A DNA stretch of 64,000 nt from DASWZN01 sp963841635 (GTDB lineage Bacteria > Acidobacteriota > Terriglobia > Bryobacterales > Bryobacteraceae). Positions 60,300-64,000 of the stretch are shown in pieces. The notes beneath the pieces were generated by a model. That model worked only from the letters and a program-made list of their open reading frames with translations, searched no databases and was not told the DNA's origin. The stretch's first letter is position 1, and each line of letters begins with the position of its first letter. The DNA lies in assembly GCA_963841635.1 (NCBI GenBank), contig CAWJDO010000002.1:1736001-1800000 (forward strand), given 5' to 3'. Made by a program: the position numbers and the translations under genes.

Positions 60300-62141
60300 A
60301 TGCCGCTGGTCTGGCACGTGGCGCCCGCGGGCGCCACGGGGCCGCGGCAGTTGGCGGCTGCCGGGGTTATGGTCAATCAGCAGGACCCGCTGCTGAACTT
60401 CCCCGCCTCCGTGGGCTTCACTCCATACGCCTTCTTCCGCAATATCGCTGCAACGCCCAGGACACTGCACTTCGTCGTGTATTACATGGACGGCCGCACG
60501 GTTAAGAGCCTGCCGCTACCGGACCTGGCGCTTCTGCCGCGCGAGGCGCGGGAAGTATCCATCGCGGACCTGATGGTCAAGCAACCGCAGATCGAGGCCA
60601 TCAACGTGGCGTTCTCCTATGATGGCTATTGGAACGATATCCTGGCGGCCGTGGGGAGCACCGATCGGACCGGGAATTACGTTTTCCCGGTGGTGCCCGG
60701 GTTCGACACCATGTACACGGTGTGGAATCCGGAGCCGGATGCGCAGGAGTTGGTGGTGACGCTGCAGTACGGCGGGAACGGAGAATCTTACGGGCTGCCG
60801 CTGACCCTGGAGCCGCATGCTTCGGCGATGATCGACGTTGGGGAGCTGATCCGGAGGCGGCAGCTGGACCAGGACGGCAAAATCCTTCCGCTGGATGTCA
60901 GGCACGGCAGTCTGGTGGTGAGCACTCCGGCCGACGAGCCCGAGGATGCCATTGATGTGGTGGTGGGTATGGGCATTTACAACCCGACTAAAGCGACCTG
61001 CGGGCCCATATGCTTGAACTGCGCGGGCGAGACGGACGCCGAAGTGGACCCGTTCAGCGTGCTGCTTGGGGTCGGCGACGCACAGCAACTCGCGTTCAGG
61101 TACCACATCAGTTCGGGCTACCAGTACGACGTCACCCGCACGTCGGACTGGGCCAGCAGTGCCAGCCAGGTTCTGAGTGTTCAGACGGCCGGGGAAGGGA
61201 GTCCCGGGTTGTCGAGCGGCGCGAGACCGGGCGCGGCAGTGGTTTCGGCGACCGGTCCGGTCGAGGTGAGGCAGTACTTCGTGGGGTGTGGAGCGTTCGA
61301 GCCCGTCTGTCAGATGATGGCGCCCAGCGCCGAAGCGCCGGCGAAGGTGACGCCGGAGATCGATTCCATCACCCCGTCGCAAGTTCAGGCGGGTTTGACC
61401 GGGGTCACGCTCGCACTTACGGGTACCGGCTTCGGCACGAGCCCCATCGTCAACATTGAGCAGCTAGGAAGCTTTCCGGGAACGGGCGGCGACGACAGAT
61501 CCACAACGATCATGATTAACACGACCAACCCACCCTTCCTTGGGGACTATGACGTGACTGTCACGGCCAACGGGCAAACGACCCCAATCGCGGATGCGGC
61601 GGAGTTGACGATCTACTATGGCTGTCCCTCAAGCATCAGCATCTCCTCGAGGACGGGCTGGCCATTGGCTGCAGGAGTGTCCCAGACCAGCAACTACCCC
61701 GCATATCTGACGGGGATCGGGCTTGAGACGGTCATGACGCTCGGCAACGTCTTCGCTGATTACAGAGGCCTCAACTTCTCCGAGGTCGTGGTGCCTGTGT
61801 ACAGCACCTGCCCTGCAGCCGCAAACATTCCGACATGCTCCGGCTGGGGCGGCTTTCAGGTGGGCGTGAACCAATCGAACAGAACCAGTTACGGGTACCC
61901 CATCCCACCGCTTCCCATACCTGGGAACAGTTCCTTCTACGACGCCCACGTTTTGGTCAGCACGAGCGATCTGCTGGCAGGTCAAGCGCCAAACTACTCA
62001 TGCTGGTACGCATGCACGCAGACATATGTGTGCGCTGACGGCACCGCGATCGGTTCTTTTGCGGTCACGAGAACCCTAACCCATTCCACCATCAACGGAA
62101 CGCCCGTCACGAAGGTGACCATCGCTAAGGACCCGATTTGA
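60300..62141 (+). CDS. IPT/TIG-domain protein without a signal peptide
   Basis: 613 residues. A long beta-rich part (PLVWHVAPAGATG, YAFFRNIAATPRTLHFVVYY, TMYTVWNPEPDAQELVVTLQ) resembles exported adhesion-like proteins, then an IPT/TIG domain at about 350-445 (EIDSITPSQVQAGLTGVTLA, GTGFGTSPIVNIEQ), and a cysteine-rich end (CPSSISISSRTG, CTQTYVCADG). These proteins are normally exported, yet the start is not followed by a signal. The open frame continues upstream to 60231 (DATKGFSAG just before the ATG), so the gene may have lost its 5' end or use a start not seen. Confidence 0.6.
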   Translation: MPLVWHVAPAGATGPRQLAAAGVMVNQQDPLLNFPASVGFTPYAFFRNIAATPRTLHFVVYYMDGRTVKSLPLPDLALLPREAREVSIADLMVKQPQIEAINVAFSYDGYWNDILAAVGSTDRTGNYVFPVVPGFDTMYTVWNPEPDAQELVVTLQYGGNGESYGLPLTLEPHASAMIDVGELIRRRQLDQDGKILPLDVRHGSLVVSTPADEPEDAIDVVVGMGIYNPTKATCGPICLNCAGETDAEVDPFSVLLGVGDAQQLAFRYHISSGYQYDVTRTSDWASSASQVLSVQTAGEGSPGLSSGARPGAAVVSATGPVEVRQYFVGCGAFEPVCQMMAPSAEAPAKVTPEIDSITPSQVQAGLTGVTLALTGTGFGTSPIVNIEQLGSFPGTGGDDRSTTIMINTTNPPFLGDYDVTVTANGQTTPIADAAELTIYYGCPSSISISSRTGWPLAAGVSQTSNYPAYLTGIGLETVMTLGNVFADYRGLNFSEVVVPVYSTCPAAANIPTCSGWGGFQVGVNQSNRTSYGYPIPPLPIPGNSSFYDAHVLVSTSDLLAGQAPNYSCWYACTQTYVCADGTAIGSFAVTRTLTHSTINGTPVTKVTIAKDPI

Positions 62142-62166
62142 CGATGCGACACCGAAGGACACGACC

Positions 62167-62988
62167 ATGAGGCTCCTCTTAACCCTAGTTCCGCTCGCCT
62201 TGGCCGCTGGCTTGGGCGGCCAGACGATAGAGGGTATCCCGGACATGGCGAAGCCTCTCCGAAGCGGCGAAGCTTGCGCCGACAACGACTGCATCCTGAC
62301 GTCAGAGCAGTTCCTCGAGAGGGGCGGCTATGCCTCGACGTTCCAAGGCCTTGCAGCGGCCTTGCACGACCCCAGAGCCGACGTCCGCTCCCTGGCAGCG
62401 GAGGAGCTTGCAAGGGGGCAGAATGCCGGCGCTCTCCGCGCGTTGCTGGAGGCCTTCTCGATCGAGCGGGCCCCGGGCACTCAGGTGTTTATGGTGGGCG
62501 CGCTCGTGGCGCTGGGAGACGAAAGCGGACTCCCTACGCTCCAGCGTCTGTGTAGAAGTGAGGGCGACCCTGACCGCGCACATCGAGCGGCCGTCAGGCT
62601 GTTGGCGGCGGCCTCAATGGTGAGGGTGGGCCGTGACACCTGCAATGACGACGTGATCGACACTCTCCGCTACTACGTCAGCGCTCCGAACGTCTTGCAA
62701 GGCGGTTGGATCACCAACGGCCTCACTCTCGTGCTTGGGTTTCGCCACGTCTCGGCGAACCAGTCGAAGGAGGTTCGGGATCTGGCCGAAACCTGCGTGC
62801 GCGGCGAAGATGCTGGCGTACGGATGCTTGCCAGCGACATCCTGGGCCGTTACGGGAATGCTGGGTCCGCCCAGAAGCTGAAGAGCGCCCTGGCGGTAGA
62901 ACGCGACGTGACGGCGCGTGGGCGAATGGAGACCGCCCTCCAGCGATTGCAGGGCGCAGGGCACGACGCGACGACTGACAAGAAGTGA
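62167..62988 (+). CDS. Exported HEAT-repeat-like protein
   Basis: 273 residues with a signal peptide (LLLTLVPLALAAGLGGQ). The mature part has helical repeats of HEAT/PBS-lyase type: LAAALHDPRADVRSLAAEEL, LGDESGLPTLQRLCRSEGD, RGEDAGVRMLASDILGRYGN. A conserved pair CADNDC lies before them. It lies 25 bp after the IPT-domain gene and may be in the same transcript. Its partner is unknown. Confidence 0.72.
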   Translation: MRLLLTLVPLALAAGLGGQTIEGIPDMAKPLRSGEACADNDCILTSEQFLERGGYASTFQGLAAALHDPRADVRSLAAEELARGQNAGALRALLEAFSIERAPGTQVFMVGALVALGDESGLPTLQRLCRSEGDPDRAHRAAVRLLAAASMVRVGRDTCNDDVIDTLRYYVSAPNVLQGGWITNGLTLVLGFRHVSANQSKEVRDLAETCVRGEDAGVRMLASDILGRYGNAGSAQKLKSALAVERDVTARGRMETALQRLQGAGHDATTDKK

Positions 62989-63172
62989 GCGCGCGGCCGT
63001 CGTCGGCTTTGGTATACCCTCGCGCCGGTGGATCGAGACGTGAGGTTCCGCTCCCATCCAAACTTTCTATCGCCCCCATCCAAACTTTCTTGTGGCGCGG
63101 GCGGAGGCTTCTCCATTACTGTGTAGTACTCGCCCTGTCCGCGAGCCAATACCCCGTCTGTAAAGGGAGACC

Positions 63173-64000
63173 ATGTTGATTCTCCGTATTGCCACGAGTG
63201 TTCTCTTATTGTGCTCTTCTGTTTGGGCTCAACCGGCCTCCGGGGCCGGAGCCGAAATGGCTGCCCTGAAAGCGGCCGTCAAGTCGTCCCAGTCGGCGGG
63301 CGACAACGCGTGGATGCTGATCAGTTCCGCGCTGGTGCTGATGATGACCGGGCCGGGCCTCGCGCTGTTCTACTGCGGCCTGGTGCGGAAGCGGAACGTG
63401 CTCGGCACCATGATGCAGAGCTTCGGCATGATGGCCGTCGTCACGCTGCTGTGGGCCGTGTGCGGATACAGCCTGGTATTCGGCGGCGGCAACCCGTTCA
63501 TCGGCGATCTCCGCTTCCTGTTCCTGCACGGCGTCGGCGGCGACCCGAATCCCATCTACGCGCCCACCATCCCGCATCAGACCTTCATGGTGTACCAGAT
63601 GATGTTCGCCATCATCACGCCGGCGCTCATCGCGGGCGCGTTTGCCGAACGGGTGCGGTTCAACGCCATGCTGATCTTCTCGGTGCTGTGGATGTTCCTG
63701 GTCTACTTTCCGATCGCGCACATGGTGTGGGGCGAGGGCGGGTTCCTCAACGCCTACTCGGGCGGCCGGTTCCCGGTGTTCGATTTCGCCGGCGGCACGG
63801 TGGTGCACATCAGCTCGGGATTCTCGGCGCTGGTGACGGCGCTCTACATCGGCAAGCGGCAGAACTACCCGCACGAGAAGATGGCGCCGCACAACCTGGT
63901 GCTGAGCTTTATCGGCGCATGCCTGCTGTGGGTGGGCTGGTTCGGGTTCAACGCGGGCAGCGCGCTGGCGGCGTCCTCGCTCGCGACCAGCGCATTCGTG
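63173..64000 (+). CDS. amt: Ammonium transporter (Amt), truncated by the window end
   Basis: About 276 codons are visible from the ATG at 63173, which has AAAGGGAG upstream. A signal peptide (IATSVLLLCSSVWAQ) is followed by the first helix (AWMLISSALVLMMTGPGLAL), FYCGLVRKRN, and the Amt signature DFAGGTVVHISSGFSALV with the first pore histidine. IGACLLWVGWFGFNAGSAL, near the end of the window, matches the next helix. The second pore histidine and the C-terminus lie outside. Often paired with a GlnK-type protein, which would be downstream of the window. Confidence 0.93.
   Translation, partial: MLILRIATSVLLLCSSVWAQPASGAGAEMAALKAAVKSSQSAGDNAWMLISSALVLMMTGPGLALFYCGLVRKRNVLGTMMQSFGMMAVVTLLWAVCGYSLVFGGGNPFIGDLRFLFLHGVGGDPNPIYAPTIPHQTFMVYQMMFAIITPALIAGAFAERVRFNAMLIFSVLWMFLVYFPIAHMVWGEGGFLNAYSGGRFPVFDFAGGTVVHISSGFSALVTALYIGKRQNYPHEKMAPHNLVLSFIGACLLWVGWFGFNAGSALAASSLATSAFV

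Overview
The window is about 64 kb of GC-rich bacterial DNA. The gene content fits a soil Acidobacteriota of the Bryobacterales / Candidatus Solibacter kind: many Tat- and Sec-exported proteins of unknown function, plant-polysaccharide glycoside hydrolases, GT39-like membrane proteins, and several dispersed palindromic repeats. The assignment is inference from content; there is no rRNA or other taxonomic marker.

Layout. 0-8.7 kb: exported esterase, hypB and a shortened hypA, S41 peptidase, lone receiver domain, fabD and exported proteins. 8.7-12.1 kb: an orphan Cas6-type RAMP protein, hot-dog thioesterase, purU and a SagB-type nitroreductase. 12.1-18.9 kb: an AmmeMemoRadiSam locus (exported Memo-AMMECR1 fusion, Tat-signal radical SAM enzyme, two Tat-signal DUF362 proteins) plus a membrane spermidine-synthase-like protein. 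19.4-24.3 kb: an accessory region with an unusual tRNA gene (8/4 acceptor/T-stem, long variable arm, UAU anticodon) just 3' of a 5'-truncated P63C-domain gene, toxin-antitoxin modules and their remnants, a transposase remnant and DUF433. 24.3-26 kb: doxX-azoR divergent from a TetR regulator. 26-39.6 kb: membrane glycosyltransferase-like proteins, a methyltransferase, FemAB-like protein, hexapeptide acyltransferase and polysaccharide deacetylase, which look like envelope or polysaccharide genes, plus a 1316-residue exported protein. 39.8-53.3 kb: YjhG-type sugar-acid dehydratase, a hybrid histidine kinase with a large repeated sensor region, and three exported glycoside hydrolases (GH44, GH74, GH28), a plant cell wall utilisation block. 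53.3-64 kb: YfhO-like protein, beta-propeller-like protein, glgB, adenosine deaminase family enzyme, IPT-domain and HEAT-like proteins, and the 5' part of an Amt ammonium transporter cut by the window end.

The most interesting items are the allo-tRNA-like gene downstream of the P63C gene, the fully exported AmmeMemoRadiSam/DUF362 set, a HypA without its zinc ribbon, the orphan Cas6, and a dispersed repeat that has become coding sequence in two different signal peptides. No CRISPR array, rRNA operon or intact insertion sequence was seen.
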